This document shows positions 18,588-29,552 of a stretch of DNA of 64,000 nt, piece after piece. Made by a program: the position numbers and the translations under genes. The notes beneath the pieces were generated by a model, which saw only the letters and a program-made list of their open reading frames with translations, was not told the origin of the DNA and ran no database searches. Source of the stretch: Cupriavidus sp. IDO (GTDB taxonomy: Bacteria; Pseudomonadota; Gammaproteobacteria; Burkholderiales; Burkholderiaceae). Each line of letters begins with the position of its first letter. The first letter of the stretch is position 1. Location of the stretch: assembly GCF_000812465.1 (NCBI RefSeq), contig NZ_JWMA01000014.1:43767-107766 (forward strand), written 5' to 3'.

Positions 18588-19277
18588 TCAGTGGCTGATG
18601 ATAATCGCATCGGGGCGATCGGGCGCCATCCGGTACGGCTCATCGTCGGCGAGGAAATCGCGCTCCTCGCGCGCGCCGGCAATCCAGGCCTGCATGGCGG
18701 GCAGTGCCAGCATGAAGTCCGCGTACGCCTTGGCCGCATCGGGCAGGTGGATGCCGTAGGTGGCGAAGCGGCTCACGACCGGCGCGAAGAAGGCATCCGC
18801 GATCGTGAACTCGCCGAACAGGAACGGCCCCGCGGCGCCATGCCGGGTGCGCAGGTCAGACCAGATCTCGGCGATGCGGGCGACGTCGCGCTGCACCGCC
18901 ACGTTCCAGCCGCGCCCGGGCAGCACGGCGGTGACGTTCATCGGCAGCTGGCTGCGCAGGTTGCCGAAGCCCGAGTGCATCTCCGCACAGATCGAACGCG
19001 CATAAGCGCGCGCGGCGGTGTCGGCGGGCCACAGCTTCTTCGCGGGAAATTTCTCGGCCAGGTATTCGGCGATCGACAGCGAGTCCCACACCGCGATGTC
19101 GCCGTCGATCAGCACCGGCACCTTGCCGGCCGGCGAATAGCGCGCAATCTCGGCGGCAAAGTCTCCGGCGAAAAGGCGGACCTGCACTTCCTCGAACTCG
19201 ATGCCCGCATGCTGCATCAGCAGCCAGGGGCGCAGCGACCAGGAAGAATAGTTTTTGTTGCCGATGATGAGCTTCAT
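18588..19277 (-). CDS. Glutathione S-transferase family protein
   Basis: A 229-aa protein with an N-terminal thioredoxin-like domain (MKLIIGNKNYSSWSLRPWLLM, where the Ser pair is the likely active site) and PVLIDGDIAVWDSLSIAEYLAE for glutathione binding. The C-terminal helical domain contains FGEFTIADAFFAPVV. It is separated from cca by 43 bases on the same strand. The substrate is unknown. Confidence 0.9.
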   Translation of the reverse strand: MKLIIGNKNYSSWSLRPWLLMQHAGIEFEEVQVRLFAGDFAAEIARYSPAGKVPVLIDGDIAVWDSLSIAEYLAEKFPAKKLWPADTAARAYARSICAEMHSGFGNLRSQLPMNVTAVLPGRGWNVAVQRDVARIAEIWSDLRTRHGAAGPFLFGEFTIADAFFAPVVSRFATYGIHLPDAAKAYADFMLALPAMQAWIAGAREERDFLADDEPYRMAPDRPDAIIISH

Positions 19278-19458
19278 CGTGGAATCCTTGGGGGAGGCAT
19301 TGAGAAAGGCGGGGCAGCAGGACATGCGCGGCCAGTCCTGCGATCGGAGCCGCTGGCCGCGCGCCCGAACCGCTCATTCTGCCAGCGCGAACGGCGGCGT
19401 CAAAGTGAATTGCGCTCGCAACCAGTATGAATCCTGGTCACATAGGCGCGCCGGATCG

Positions 19459-20481
19459 CTACCGATGGACGCTGGCGCGCATGGGCTTGAGCTGCATGTC
19501 GCGGCTGCGTCCGGCCAGCACGTCGGTCATCACGGACTCGAGGCTGGCCGGGCGCAGGCGCAGTTCGCTCGCCATGGGATGCTCCAGCACATTGTCCAGT
19601 GTCATCGAGTCAAGGTTGTCGCGCGACAGCAGCGGATCGCCGGGCATATGCTCCATGATGGCGGCCTCGACGCGCGCCAGCGCATCGGGCAGCGCGATCA
19701 CGGGGCGCGGATGCCCGGACGCACGCCCGGCAAAGCGCACCAGTTCTTCCAGCGTATAAACCTGCGGGCCGCCCAGCTCGTAGCCATGGTCGATCGTGGC
19801 GGGCGTGACCATCGCATTGAGGAAGGCCTGCACCACGTCCTGCACGAACACCGGCTGGAAGCGCGACTGCGCGCACGCCAGCGGCACCACCGGCGCCGCC
19901 TGCTGCATCCGGGCAAAGAGATTGAGGAAATGATCGTCCGGCCCGAACACGACCGACGGGCGGAAGATAGTCCAGTCCAGGCCGCTGCCGCGCACGATGC
20001 GCTCGCCGTCGCCCTTGCTGCGCAGGTACATCGACGGGCCCTGGCTGTCGGCGCCCAGCGCGCTCATATGGAGCAGCCGGCGAACCCCGGTGCTCAGGCA
20101 CGACGCCACGATCTGCCGGACCAGCTCGACATGCGCCATGAGGAACGCATTGCCATATGGCTCGGCGCGTTCACCGTGCAGCACACCGACGAGATTGACG
20201 ACGATGCCGTCGACGCCGAGCGAACCGATCGCGTCGTCGAGCGCGGCATTGTCCGCCACGCCGAGTTCGACCACTTCGACGCGTGGCAGCAACAACAGGT
20301 GTTGCGCATGCTCGACCTTGCGGGTGCCCACCAGGATACGGTCGGGGGCGATGGGGGAATCGGGATTCGTGCCGGGTTCCAGCGGTGCGCCTGAGGCCGA
20401 GGCGGCCCCGGCCAGCCGGGAAATGAGGTGGCTGCCAATGAAGCCGGCGCCACCGATCACTAGGACATTGCTGGTCTGCAT
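19459..20481 (-). CDS. Complex I NDUFA9-subunit-like, NAD(P)-binding protein
   Basis: Atypical SDR of 340 aa with the Rossmann motif GGAGFIGSHL at 10-19. LLHMSALGADSQGPSMYLRSKGDGER is the signature region of the NDUFA9/nucleoside-sugar-epimerase-like group. Conserved FRPSVVFGPDDHFLNLFA follows. Bacterial members often accompany respiratory or quinone genes, but none are next to it here. Its exact function is unknown. Confidence 0.82.
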   Translation of the reverse strand: MQTSNVLVIGGAGFIGSHLISRLAGAASASGAPLEPGTNPDSPIAPDRILVGTRKVEHAQHLLLLPRVEVVELGVADNAALDDAIGSLGVDGIVVNLVGVLHGERAEPYGNAFLMAHVELVRQIVASCLSTGVRRLLHMSALGADSQGPSMYLRSKGDGERIVRGSGLDWTIFRPSVVFGPDDHFLNLFARMQQAAPVVPLACAQSRFQPVFVQDVVQAFLNAMVTPATIDHGYELGGPQVYTLEELVRFAGRASGHPRPVIALPDALARVEAAIMEHMPGDPLLSRDNLDSMTLDNVLEHPMASELRLRPASLESVMTDVLAGRSRDMQLKPMRASVHR

Positions 20482-20561
20482 GGAGGTCTCCGTGCCAAGT
20501 GAACTGCACGCCGCGTCGCAGACCAGCTTTTTTGCCCCGGCGGCCCGGGGCGCACATCAGC

Positions 20562-22520
20562 TCAGGGCAAGCTGGTGGTGATCTCCGACGACGGCGTGAC
20601 CGAGCCGAGCCGCCCCTTCAGCGACTGCGGCTTGCCACTCATCAATGCAGCATAGTACGTGGCGTTGGAAAGCACATTCTTCACGTAGTTTCGCGTCTCG
20701 GTGAACGGGATGGTCTCGGCGAAGATGGCGCCTTCCACCGGGCGCGACAGCGTGCTGCGCCATGCCTTGGGACGTCCCGGGCCGGCGTTGTAGGCCGCCG
20801 AAGCCAGCGTCCACGAGCTGTCCAGGTCGGTGAAGACCATGCTCATGTAGTTGGTGCCGAGCACGATATTGATGTTCGGGTCGCTCATCATCGACGGCGA
20901 GAAGTCCGTCATGCCGATCTTGCGCGCGACATACTTCGCCGTTGCCGGCATCACCTGCATCAGGCCATGCGCGCCGGCCGAGGAGCGCGCGTTCATGATG
21001 AAGCGCGATTCCTGCCGCACCAGGCCATAAGCCCAAGCCATGTCGAGGCCCACGTCGTCGGTCGCGCGCTGCATGATGTCGCGGTACGGCATCAGGAAGC
21101 GCAGCGTGAAGTCGTGCTCGGCCCGGGTGCGGTCGGCGGTGTTGACGGTGCGGTCAAGCAGGTCGATGCGGCGGGCATAGTCCGCGGCGGCCAGCAACTC
21201 GCGGTCACTCATGCCACGCAGTTCCCAGTTCCACTCGCGGTTGCCTTCGAAGCGCAGGTTCAGGTTGTAGAGCTTCTGCGCGCGCTGGAAGCCCGGACGC
21301 GTGCGCATGGCCATGGCCTCGGCATCGGTGACCGTGGTGCGGGCCGGCAGCGTGATGCGGTTGCCCAGCTCCTCACTGGCCAGCTGGCCGTAGAAGTTGA
21401 ACTGGTCGGCGATCTGCTGGTACTGCTGCTGCGCCTCGGCCGTGCGGTTGTCGGCCTGCAGCGCGCGGCCGTACCAGTAGGTCCAGGCCGGATCCTTCGC
21501 GCGCAGTTCCGGACGCATCAGCTCGATCGACTGGCGAACCTGCTTCCAGTCACCCTGGCGCAGCGCGGCACGCACGCGCCACTCCTGCGTTTCATCGGAC
21601 AGCCACTGGTTGCCGCCCTGGTCAATCTGACGGCGATAGTAGCCGGCCGCTTCGGGCAGCAGCTTCTTGGCGGCGAACTGGCCGATAACGCCCCACGCCG
21701 CGCCCTGCTCGTCGCGCGACAGGCTGCCCTGGCTAGCGTTCAGGTAGGCCGAAGCCTGCGACGGGTCGTTGCGCGCCATCTTGACGATGGTGGCCAGCGT
21801 GTCGCCGTCGACACGCGCGTCGGGCACCACGGCGGCGATCTTGCCGGCCAGGGTGGTGAAGTTCTGCTCCAGCGCCAGGCGCGCCTGGAAGGCGACGTCG
21901 CTGCGCTGGATCTGCTGGCTCTGCGAGAGGTAGCCGATCAGGTCGACACAGCCCTCGCCGTAGTAGCGCGGGTCGCTCAGCACGTTGCGCGCTTCCGCCG
22001 CCACATTCTGGCCCTTCAGCGCACGCGACAGCAGCGCGTAGCACTCGACCTGCGTGTCGTCCTTCAGAACGAACTGCGGATACTCGGCATCAAAGTTCGC
22101 CCAGTCGCGCTTCTTGCCCAGCACCAGCAGCCAGTCGTTGCGCATGCGGTCGGCAATGGCCTCGCCCTTGTAGCGCTGCAGGAACGAGCGCACCTGGTCG
22201 TCGGGCGCGTCGATGCGCGCCAGGCCGCTGGCGTCGAACATCTGCGGCTTGATGCGGAAGTACTCCACATACGAAGGAATCGGGTAGTCCACCAGCGTGG
22301 CCGAAATCGCGTAGGCGCGTTCCACGTCGTTCTTGCGTGCGGCCTCGCGCAGCGCCGTGAAGGCGTCGTCGGGGTCGCTCGGGATCACGGGCGCGGCCGG
22401 CGCGCGCGCCGCCTGCTGCTGCGGGCGCTTTTGCGCGTACACCGGCGAGGCAAGCAACGCACATGCAAAGGCCACCCATGCGGCCCGTCCGGCACGCTGC
22501 AGATATACTCCCTTCAGCAT
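20562..22520 (-). CDS. slt: Soluble lytic murein transglycosylase (Slt70 type)
   Basis: Periplasmic enzyme of 652 aa that cleaves peptidoglycan with formation of 1,6-anhydroMurNAc. A signal peptide (WVAFACALLASPVYA) ends near residue 29. A long helical superhelix follows (about 40-480), then the SLT domain with VRQESRF (catalytic Glu), GLMQVMPATA and AAYNAGPG. A GGAAT site precedes the start. The gene works in the same pathway as ampG further right. Confidence 0.92.
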   Translation of the reverse strand: MLKGVYLQRAGRAAWVAFACALLASPVYAQKRPQQQAARAPAAPVIPSDPDDAFTALREAARKNDVERAYAISATLVDYPIPSYVEYFRIKPQMFDASGLARIDAPDDQVRSFLQRYKGEAIADRMRNDWLLVLGKKRDWANFDAEYPQFVLKDDTQVECYALLSRALKGQNVAAEARNVLSDPRYYGEGCVDLIGYLSQSQQIQRSDVAFQARLALEQNFTTLAGKIAAVVPDARVDGDTLATIVKMARNDPSQASAYLNASQGSLSRDEQGAAWGVIGQFAAKKLLPEAAGYYRRQIDQGGNQWLSDETQEWRVRAALRQGDWKQVRQSIELMRPELRAKDPAWTYWYGRALQADNRTAEAQQQYQQIADQFNFYGQLASEELGNRITLPARTTVTDAEAMAMRTRPGFQRAQKLYNLNLRFEGNREWNWELRGMSDRELLAAADYARRIDLLDRTVNTADRTRAEHDFTLRFLMPYRDIMQRATDDVGLDMAWAYGLVRQESRFIMNARSSAGAHGLMQVMPATAKYVARKIGMTDFSPSMMSDPNINIVLGTNYMSMVFTDLDSSWTLASAAYNAGPGRPKAWRSTLSRPVEGAIFAETIPFTETRNYVKNVLSNATYYAALMSGKPQSLKGRLGSVTPSSEITTSLP

Positions 22521-22628
22521 TCTTTGTATTCCTTATCGATGACGGCAATGCCGGCGATTGCGACATTTGCGCTCTGCCCCTGGCATCTGCCATCCGTGTT
22601 AGGTCGATCGCAGCCATTATCCCACGCC

Positions 22629-23228
22629 ATGTCCGCCCCTAACGCACCCGAGGCACCTGAGTCACCAGCCCCGGCCGAATTCCCCGAAGACCGCCGCGCA
22701 CTGCGCAGCCGCCTGCTCGGGTTGCGCGCCGCGCTGCCCGCGCGCGAGGCGGCCGACGCACGGATCGAAGCGGCCCTGCTGCAACTGCTGGACCGCCTCG
22801 CCGTGCACTGCCTGGGCTTCTACTGGCCGATCCAGCAGGAATTCGACGCGCGGGGCGCCGTCACCCGATGGCTGGCCGAAGCCCCCGGCCGCCAGGCCGC
22901 GCTGCCCGCGGTGAGCCGCCCCGGCGCGCCGCTGGACTTCCACCTCTGGACCCCGCAAGCGCCAATGGCCACCGGCCACTACGGCATTCCGGTGCCCGAC
23001 GGCACCGAAGCCGCGGCACCCGATGCATTGATCATTCCCTGTGTCGGTTTCAGCCCCGACAAGTTCCGCCTCGGCTACGGCGGCGGCTTCTACGACCGCA
23101 CGCTGGCCGCCATGCCGCAGGCACCGGTCGCCATCGGCGTCGGCTACGAGGCATGCCGCATCGCCTTGCAGGCACAGGCGCATGACCTGCCGATGGACTG
23201 GATCGTCACCGAGGCGGGGGCGTTCTAG
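22629..23228 (+). CDS. 5-formyltetrahydrofolate cyclo-ligase
   Basis: Converts 5-formyl-THF to 5,10-methenyl-THF with ATP; 199 aa. The signature near the C-terminus is GYGGGFYDRTLA, preceded by IIPCVGFSPDKFRLG. The basic N-terminal helix RRALRSRLLGLRAAL fits the family. The ATG at 22629 gives the normal length. No clear Shine-Dalgarno precedes it, and a CATTAT element 14 bases upstream could be the promoter. Frames farther upstream are antisense to slt. Confidence 0.9.
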   Translation: MSAPNAPEAPESPAPAEFPEDRRALRSRLLGLRAALPAREAADARIEAALLQLLDRLAVHCLGFYWPIQQEFDARGAVTRWLAEAPGRQAALPAVSRPGAPLDFHLWTPQAPMATGHYGIPVPDGTEAAAPDALIIPCVGFSPDKFRLGYGGGFYDRTLAAMPQAPVAIGVGYEACRIALQAQAHDLPMDWIVTEAGAF

Positions 23229-23389
23229 TGTCCTGTTTCGCATATGGCTTGCCAAAATGAAGTCGTCCGGTTGCTCGTCAGGCTAGGCGCGAGGAGGCGC
23301 CATAGCCGTAGCTATGGCAACGACGAGCAACGACGCATGGCGGGCAACCGGGCGATTTCATGGCAAGGTATTTGCGGAACAGGACACTA
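23226..23389. repeat. 164-bp imperfect palindromic element
   Basis: The ends TAGTGTCCTGTT and AACAGGACACTA are exact inverted copies, and the homology continues inward with mismatches to a perfect apical hairpin GCCATAGC-CGTA-GCTATGGC. The element fills most of the gap between two convergent genes and starts on the stop codon of the cyclo-ligase gene. It has no open frame. It may be a non-autonomous palindromic element or a large terminator-like structure. Confidence 0.8.
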
Positions 23390-23428
23390 GCTCAACGGCA
23401 GGTCAGCGCAGAGCTTGAGAGGGAATGG

Positions 23429-24172
23429 TCAGGCGTCCTGCACCAGTTCGTCCACCAGCGCACGCATGCAGCGCCAGTGCGAACCTTCCCAGAACACGCG
23501 CCGGCAGCAGTCGCAGGTCACGAAGCGCTCATGGCGCTCCAGCACCGCGGGCGGCACGCGATCGGCCACGGCGGTGCGGTCGATGCGCTGCAGTGGCGCG
23601 TTGCAATCCAGGCAGAGGGAAAATGGCCTGGCGCTGCGGGCCAGGTCGAGGCGGCTGAAGATCTCGCGCACCTGCAGCGTGGACTTGATCGCGCGCACGT
23701 AGCAGCCGTGGGTGATGCCGCGCCGCTTGAGCAGCTCGCGGTCGCGCGTCAGCACGATGCGGCCTTCCCGCGCGGCAATGCGCTCGATCTCGCTGTCTTC
23801 GAAATGGTTGTCGTAGAGCGTGTCGAAGCCGGTCATGCGCAACAGGTGCGCCAGCCCGCCCAAGTGCGCATCGGCCACGAAGCGCATCACGCGCAGCGGC
23901 TGCGTGCGTACCCGCAGCAGCGGGGAAACATCGAGCCGTTCGAACTTGGGATAGACCGAGACACGGTCGCCGTCGCACAGCTGCCGGCCGAAGGCCGACG
24001 ACTCGCCGTTGACCAGGATCAGCTCGACTTCGGTATGCGGCACGCCCAGTGCCTCGATCATGTGCTTGACCGTGGCAGCCCGCGCGCAAGGGCAGGTCAG
24101 GTCACGCCGGCGCTGGTCCGGCGCGAGAAAGTCGTTCAGTTCCTCGTAGAAGCGGAAGGTGGCGGTGACCAT
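23429..24172 (-). CDS. Mut7-C RNase-domain protein with N-terminal ubiquitin-like fold
   Basis: A 247-aa protein. The N-terminal ~80 residues (TATFRFYEELNDFLAPDQRRR) match the Mut7-C-associated ubiquitin-like domain. The remainder has the PIN-like Mut7-C core (MRFVADAHLGGLAHLLRMTGFDTLYDN, then DSEIERIAAREGRIVLTRDRELL) and two zinc-type pairs, CLDC and CDCC, near the end. Predicted ribonuclease activity comes from the family; substrate unknown. It follows the tfoX-like gene by 54 bases and ends before the 164-bp palindrome. Confidence 0.82.
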   Translation of the reverse strand: MVTATFRFYEELNDFLAPDQRRRDLTCPCARAATVKHMIEALGVPHTEVELILVNGESSAFGRQLCDGDRVSVYPKFERLDVSPLLRVRTQPLRVMRFVADAHLGGLAHLLRMTGFDTLYDNHFEDSEIERIAAREGRIVLTRDRELLKRRGITHGCYVRAIKSTLQVREIFSRLDLARSARPFSLCLDCNAPLQRIDRTAVADRVPPAVLERHERFVTCDCCRRVFWEGSHWRCMRALVDELVQDA

Positions 24173-24226
24173 GGGGCGAGTATGGCACCGTTGGCGGGAT
24201 GAGGCGATGCCCGTCCCGGCAGCCGC

Positions 24227-24586
24227 TCAGCCCGCGTTCCCCAGCCGCAACGCCGCCTCCACCGCCAGCTTCGCCCATGGCGTCATCGCCGCGGGCGATT
24301 CCAGGCAAGCAGGCGGCAGGCTCAGGTAGTGGCGCATGGTGACTTCGCGCTGCGCCGAGCGATAGCGGAACGGCTGGCTGCCTTCGGCTTCGAACTTCGC
24401 CTGCGTGGCGTCGTCGGCCTTCAGGTAGCACGTTCCGCCTGAAACCAGCGCGAACATCAGCCCGTCATAGAACAGGCCATGGCCGCCGAACATCCGCTTC
24501 GCGGAGATGGGGCCGATGCGCGCCGCCAGCGGGCCCATCAGTTCGAGCAGATGTTCGATGAAGGGATCGGGGCGGCGCGTGACCAT
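24227..24586 (-). CDS. TfoX/Sxy N-terminal-domain protein
   Basis: A 119-aa protein with the motif ISAKRMFGGHGLFYDGLMFALV typical of the TfoX N-terminal domain. The C-terminal TfoX domain is absent, so a role as a full competence regulator is doubtful. It starts 9 bases after metF and is probably the last or next-to-last gene of the ahcY-metF transcript. Confidence 0.85.
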   Translation of the reverse strand: MVTRRPDPFIEHLLELMGPLAARIGPISAKRMFGGHGLFYDGLMFALVSGGTCYLKADDATQAKFEAEGSQPFRYRSAQREVTMRHYLSLPPACLESPAAMTPWAKLAVEAALRLGNAG

Positions 24587-24595
24587 GTGGTTCCT

Positions 24596-25426
24596 TTACA
24601 GCTTCAGCCTTTGCCAGATCGCCTTGGTGGCGCCGGCTGCGTTGAGCGTGTAGAAGTGCAGGCCCGGCACGCCGGCGGCAAGCAGGCGCTCGCACAGCGC
24701 GGTCACCACGTCCAGGCCGAACGCGCGGATCGACTCGCGGTCATCACCGAAGCTCTCCAGCCGCTTGGCGACCCAGCGCGGCACTTCCGCGCCGCACATC
24801 TCGGAGAAGCGCATTAGCTGCGAGTAGTTGGTGATCGGCATGATGCCCGGCACGATCGGCACTTCGACGCCCGTTGCGCGCACGTCCTCGACGAAGCGGA
24901 AGTAGGCGTCGGCGTTGTAGAAGTACTGCGTGATCGCGGAATTGGCGCCGGCCCTGACCTTGCGCACGAAGTTCTCGAGATCGTGGCGCGGCGACCTGGC
25001 CTGCGGGTGATACTCGGGATAGGCCGCGACTTCGATATTGAACCAGTCGCCGGTCTCGGCGCGGATGAACTCCACCAGCTCGTTGGCGTAGCGGAACTCG
25101 CCGATTTCGCCCATGCCCGACGGCATGTCGCCGCGCAGCGCGACGATGTGGCGGATGCCGCCATCGCGGTACTGTTTCAGGATATCGCGGATGCTCTCGC
25201 GCGACGAGCCCACGCACGACAGGTGCGGCGCGGCCTCGATGCCCTCGCGCTGGATTTCCAGCACGGCGTCGAGCGTGCCTTGCTGCGTGGTGCCGCCAGC
25301 GCCGAACGTCACCGAGATGTATTTGGGATTGAGCGGAGCGAGCTGCGCACGCGTGTTGCGCAACTTCTCCAGGCCCTCCGCCGTCTTGGGCGGGAAGAAT
25401 TCAAAGCTGAAGTAGCGGTCTTGCAT
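24596..25426 (-). CDS. metF: 5,10-methylenetetrahydrofolate reductase
   Basis: FAD enzyme making 5-methyl-THF for methionine synthesis. The start MQDRYFSFEFFPPKTAEG, FGAGGTTQQGTL, HIVALRGD and VPGIMPITNY are hallmark blocks. Length 276 aa is normal. The ATG at 25426 is chosen because the residues above it do not match the family. It belongs to the ahcY operon, so SAH sensing upstream should also control it. Confidence 0.96.
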   Translation of the reverse strand: MQDRYFSFEFFPPKTAEGLEKLRNTRAQLAPLNPKYISVTFGAGGTTQQGTLDAVLEIQREGIEAAPHLSCVGSSRESIRDILKQYRDGGIRHIVALRGDMPSGMGEIGEFRYANELVEFIRAETGDWFNIEVAAYPEYHPQARSPRHDLENFVRKVRAGANSAITQYFYNADAYFRFVEDVRATGVEVPIVPGIMPITNYSQLMRFSEMCGAEVPRWVAKRLESFGDDRESIRAFGLDVVTALCERLLAAGVPGLHFYTLNAAGATKAIWQRLKL

Positions 25427-25484
25427 GATGGTGGCGCGCCGCGTTGGCGGCGCGCGTTGTATGACTCGTAAATGTGCAGCCGCC

Positions 25485-25835
25485 TCAGGCGGTACGCTCG
25501 CCCAGCAGCAGGCTGGCAAGCAGCCACGAGATCACGCTGTACAGGATGGAGCCCAGCAGGGCCGCGCCGAAACCGCCAACCGTGAAGCCCGACAGCAGGT
25601 TGCCGACGAACAGGAACAGCAGCGCGTTGATCACGAAGATGAACAGGCCCAGGGTGAGCAGCGTCACCGGCAGGGTCAGGATCACCAGGATCGGCCGGAC
25701 CAGCGTATTGACCAGGCCCAGTACCAGCGCCGCCAGCATCGCCGAGCCAAAGCTCCTGATGTGGATCGACGGAACGATGTACGGCAGCACGAACAGCGCA
25801 ATGGCGTTGATGACCCAGACGACCAGTAGTCTCAT
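25485..25835 (-). CDS. Small membrane protein, phage-holin-4-like (YvlD type)
   Basis: A 116-aa protein with four hydrophobic segments starting MRLLVVWVINAIALFVLPYIVPSI. ALVLGLVNTLVRPILVILTLPVTLLTLG is the conserved core of the family called phage holin 4_2/YvlD in databases, which is not phage-derived in this setting. The start at 25835 is preferred to a longer one that adds 12 polar residues. It lies between ahcY and metF; function unknown. Confidence 0.85.
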   Translation of the reverse strand: MRLLVVWVINAIALFVLPYIVPSIHIRSFGSAMLAALVLGLVNTLVRPILVILTLPVTLLTLGLFIFVINALLFLFVGNLLSGFTVGGFGAALLGSILYSVISWLLASLLLGERTA

Positions 25836-25857
25836 GACGGCTCCATTATTGGTGTTC

Positions 25858-25887
25858 CTCCCGTCCCCCACTCATGGGAGACGGGAG
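25858..25887 (-). other. Intercistronic hairpin after ahcY
   Basis: CTCCCGTC (25858-25865) and GACGGGAG (25880-25887) form an 8-bp stem, extendable by further C/G pairs inside. No T-tract follows on the minus strand. It more likely protects ahcY mRNA or lowers read-through than ends transcription. Confidence 0.5.
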
Positions 25888-25915
25888 TCCGGCAAGCGCA
25901 GAGGGCGAACCCGGA

Positions 25916-27334
<1,419 letters not shown>

Positions 27335-27490
27335 GTTTCACTCCGGTGAAGAGTGGCACGCAGGTGACGAGTACGGGAATGGCCCGCGCCGGCGATGGCA
27401 ATGCAGGGAATCCTGCAGCCGTGCATAGCGGGCGGATAGGTCGACTCGCCTCCGTGCAAACCACGGATCAGCGAGCGCCGTTGAAGACAG

Positions 27491-27579
27491 TCCGAGCCTG
27501 GCGGATGGCATGGTCGGGATTTCCCGACAGCCGGGCGACTCTGTTCGCCCTGGCTCCATCCGTTGCAACGCTCCTCGGA
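27491..27579 (-). promoter_or_regulatory. SAH riboswitch upstream of ahcY
   Basis: On the minus strand the leader reads TCCGAGGAGCGTTGCAACGG near its 5' side and CCAGGCTCGGA at its 3' side. The ends pair (UCCGAG/CUCGGA), and the GAGGAGCGUUGCAACGG block plus the closing CAGGCUCGG are the conserved core of the SAH riboswitch class. A further hairpin GTCGGGAAATCCCGAC lies between them. High SAH should switch on ahcY and the downstream metF. Confidence 0.92.
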
Positions 27580-27677
27580 GTGGCGCTATTGTAGCGTGCC
27601 CGGCGGCCTTGCGCACCGGCGATTTGCTTCCGGGCAGGCCACGCTTCCTGCGCCTGCTTCCCCCCTTTCCTTTACAG

Positions 27678-28514
<837 letters not shown>

Positions 28515-28521
28515 GGATCAC

Positions 28522-28956
28522 ATGCCGACACTGACCGATATCGACCTGCGCAGCGATCCCGCCGCAGCGTTCTACCTCAAGCATGAAGTCGTCGACGTGG
28601 TATTCGCGACCGAAGCCGGCGAGCTGATCAGCCGTGAGGGCCCCAACCGCTACCAGCCCGCGGATGCCATCATCACCAGCCGCTCGGGCGACCGCTGGTG
28701 CGTCTCGCGCGACCGCTTCGACCCCAAGTACGAAGCGGTGCCGCCGCTCGCCCACGGCCAGGACGGCGCCTACCGGAACAAGCCAATCCCGGTGCTGGCC
28801 AGGGAAATGCACGAGCCGTTCAGCATCGCGCGCACGGCCGGCGGTGACGTCCTGCACGGCAAGCCGGGCGACTGGCTGATGCAATACGCGCCCGGCGACT
28901 ATGGCATCACCGAGCGCGTGCGCTTCGAACAGGTGTATCGGCCGCTGCAGGACTGA
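28522..28956 (+). CDS. PGDYG-domain protein
   Basis: A 144-aa soluble protein with the motif APGDYGITERVRFEQVYRPL at its end, which names the PGDYG family. The body resembles small proteins that handle modified or phosphorylated metabolites, but no catalytic residues are evident. It starts 7 bases after thiD, so it is co-transcribed and may support thiamine or another cofactor pathway; that link is inference. Confidence 0.78.
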   Translation: MPTLTDIDLRSDPAAAFYLKHEVVDVVFATEAGELISREGPNRYQPADAIITSRSGDRWCVSRDRFDPKYEAVPPLAHGQDGAYRNKPIPVLAREMHEPFSIARTAGGDVLHGKPGDWLMQYAPGDYGITERVRFEQVYRPLQD

Positions 28957-28959
28957 GTG

Positions 28960-29412
28960 TCAGTTGCCGCCGCTGGATAGCGGCACCAGCTTGAACGCCG
29001 CCCGCGCCACGCACACCACGGTGCCGGCAGCATCCTTCACCTCGCCTTCGCAGAACGCAATGCGCGCCCCACGGCGCATGCAGCGCGCTTCCAGCGTCAG
29101 CTCGCCGCGGGCGGCGGCCAGGAAGTGGGTGGACATGTCGATGGTGATCACCCCCGTTTCCAGCGGCGCGTGCGAGCGCGCGGCGCCGCTCAGCGTGAAG
29201 TCGAGCGTGGCCATCAGCGTGCCGCCGTGGACATCGCCGCGGCTGTTGACCAGCGCCGGGTGCGCCGGCAGGCGCGTGCGGCACAGCCCTTCCTCGATAT
29301 GCACCGGCTGCAGGCCGAAATAGCGCATCAGCGGGACGTCGATGCCGAAGTAGGGCTTTTCGGGCGTGCCGGGGGCAACGGGGACGATTTCAGTGGCGGT
29401 CGGGGCGGACAT
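28960..29412 (-). CDS. PaaI-family hotdog thioesterase
   Basis: A 150-aa protein with the hotdog motif NSRGDVHGGTLMATLDFTLSGAA, in which Asp and His/Gly are in the catalytic region. TIDMSTHFLAAARGELTLEARCMRRG follows. Such enzymes hydrolyse acyl-CoA; the substrate is unknown. The start MSAPTATEIV at 29412 is preferred over possible upstream ATGs. It ends 3 bases from the convergent PGDYG gene. Confidence 0.88.
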   Translation of the reverse strand: MSAPTATEIVPVAPGTPEKPYFGIDVPLMRYFGLQPVHIEEGLCRTRLPAHPALVNSRGDVHGGTLMATLDFTLSGAARSHAPLETGVITIDMSTHFLAAARGELTLEARCMRRGARIAFCEGEVKDAAGTVVCVARAAFKLVPLSSGGN

Positions 29413-29552
29413 GGTTGGGATGCGGGGTAGTTGGCGGGAAATGCTGTCCGCCATCATAGCGGCGCGTTGCTGCTCGGTTCCGGCGGCTGGGCGAATGTCG
29501 CACAAATCTTGGCTACGGCAGGCCCGCCGTAGTCAACGCCATATGAACGAGG

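Noticed and set aside
20499..22628. Plus-strand frame of over 700 codons leading into 5-formyl-THF cyclo-ligase
   Set aside because: It runs antisense to the Slt70 gene with no domain; only the last 199 residues match a family.
25485..25835. Phage remnant suggested by the holin-4-like family name
   Set aside because: No other phage gene is nearby, and the family is a common chromosomal membrane protein in this setting.
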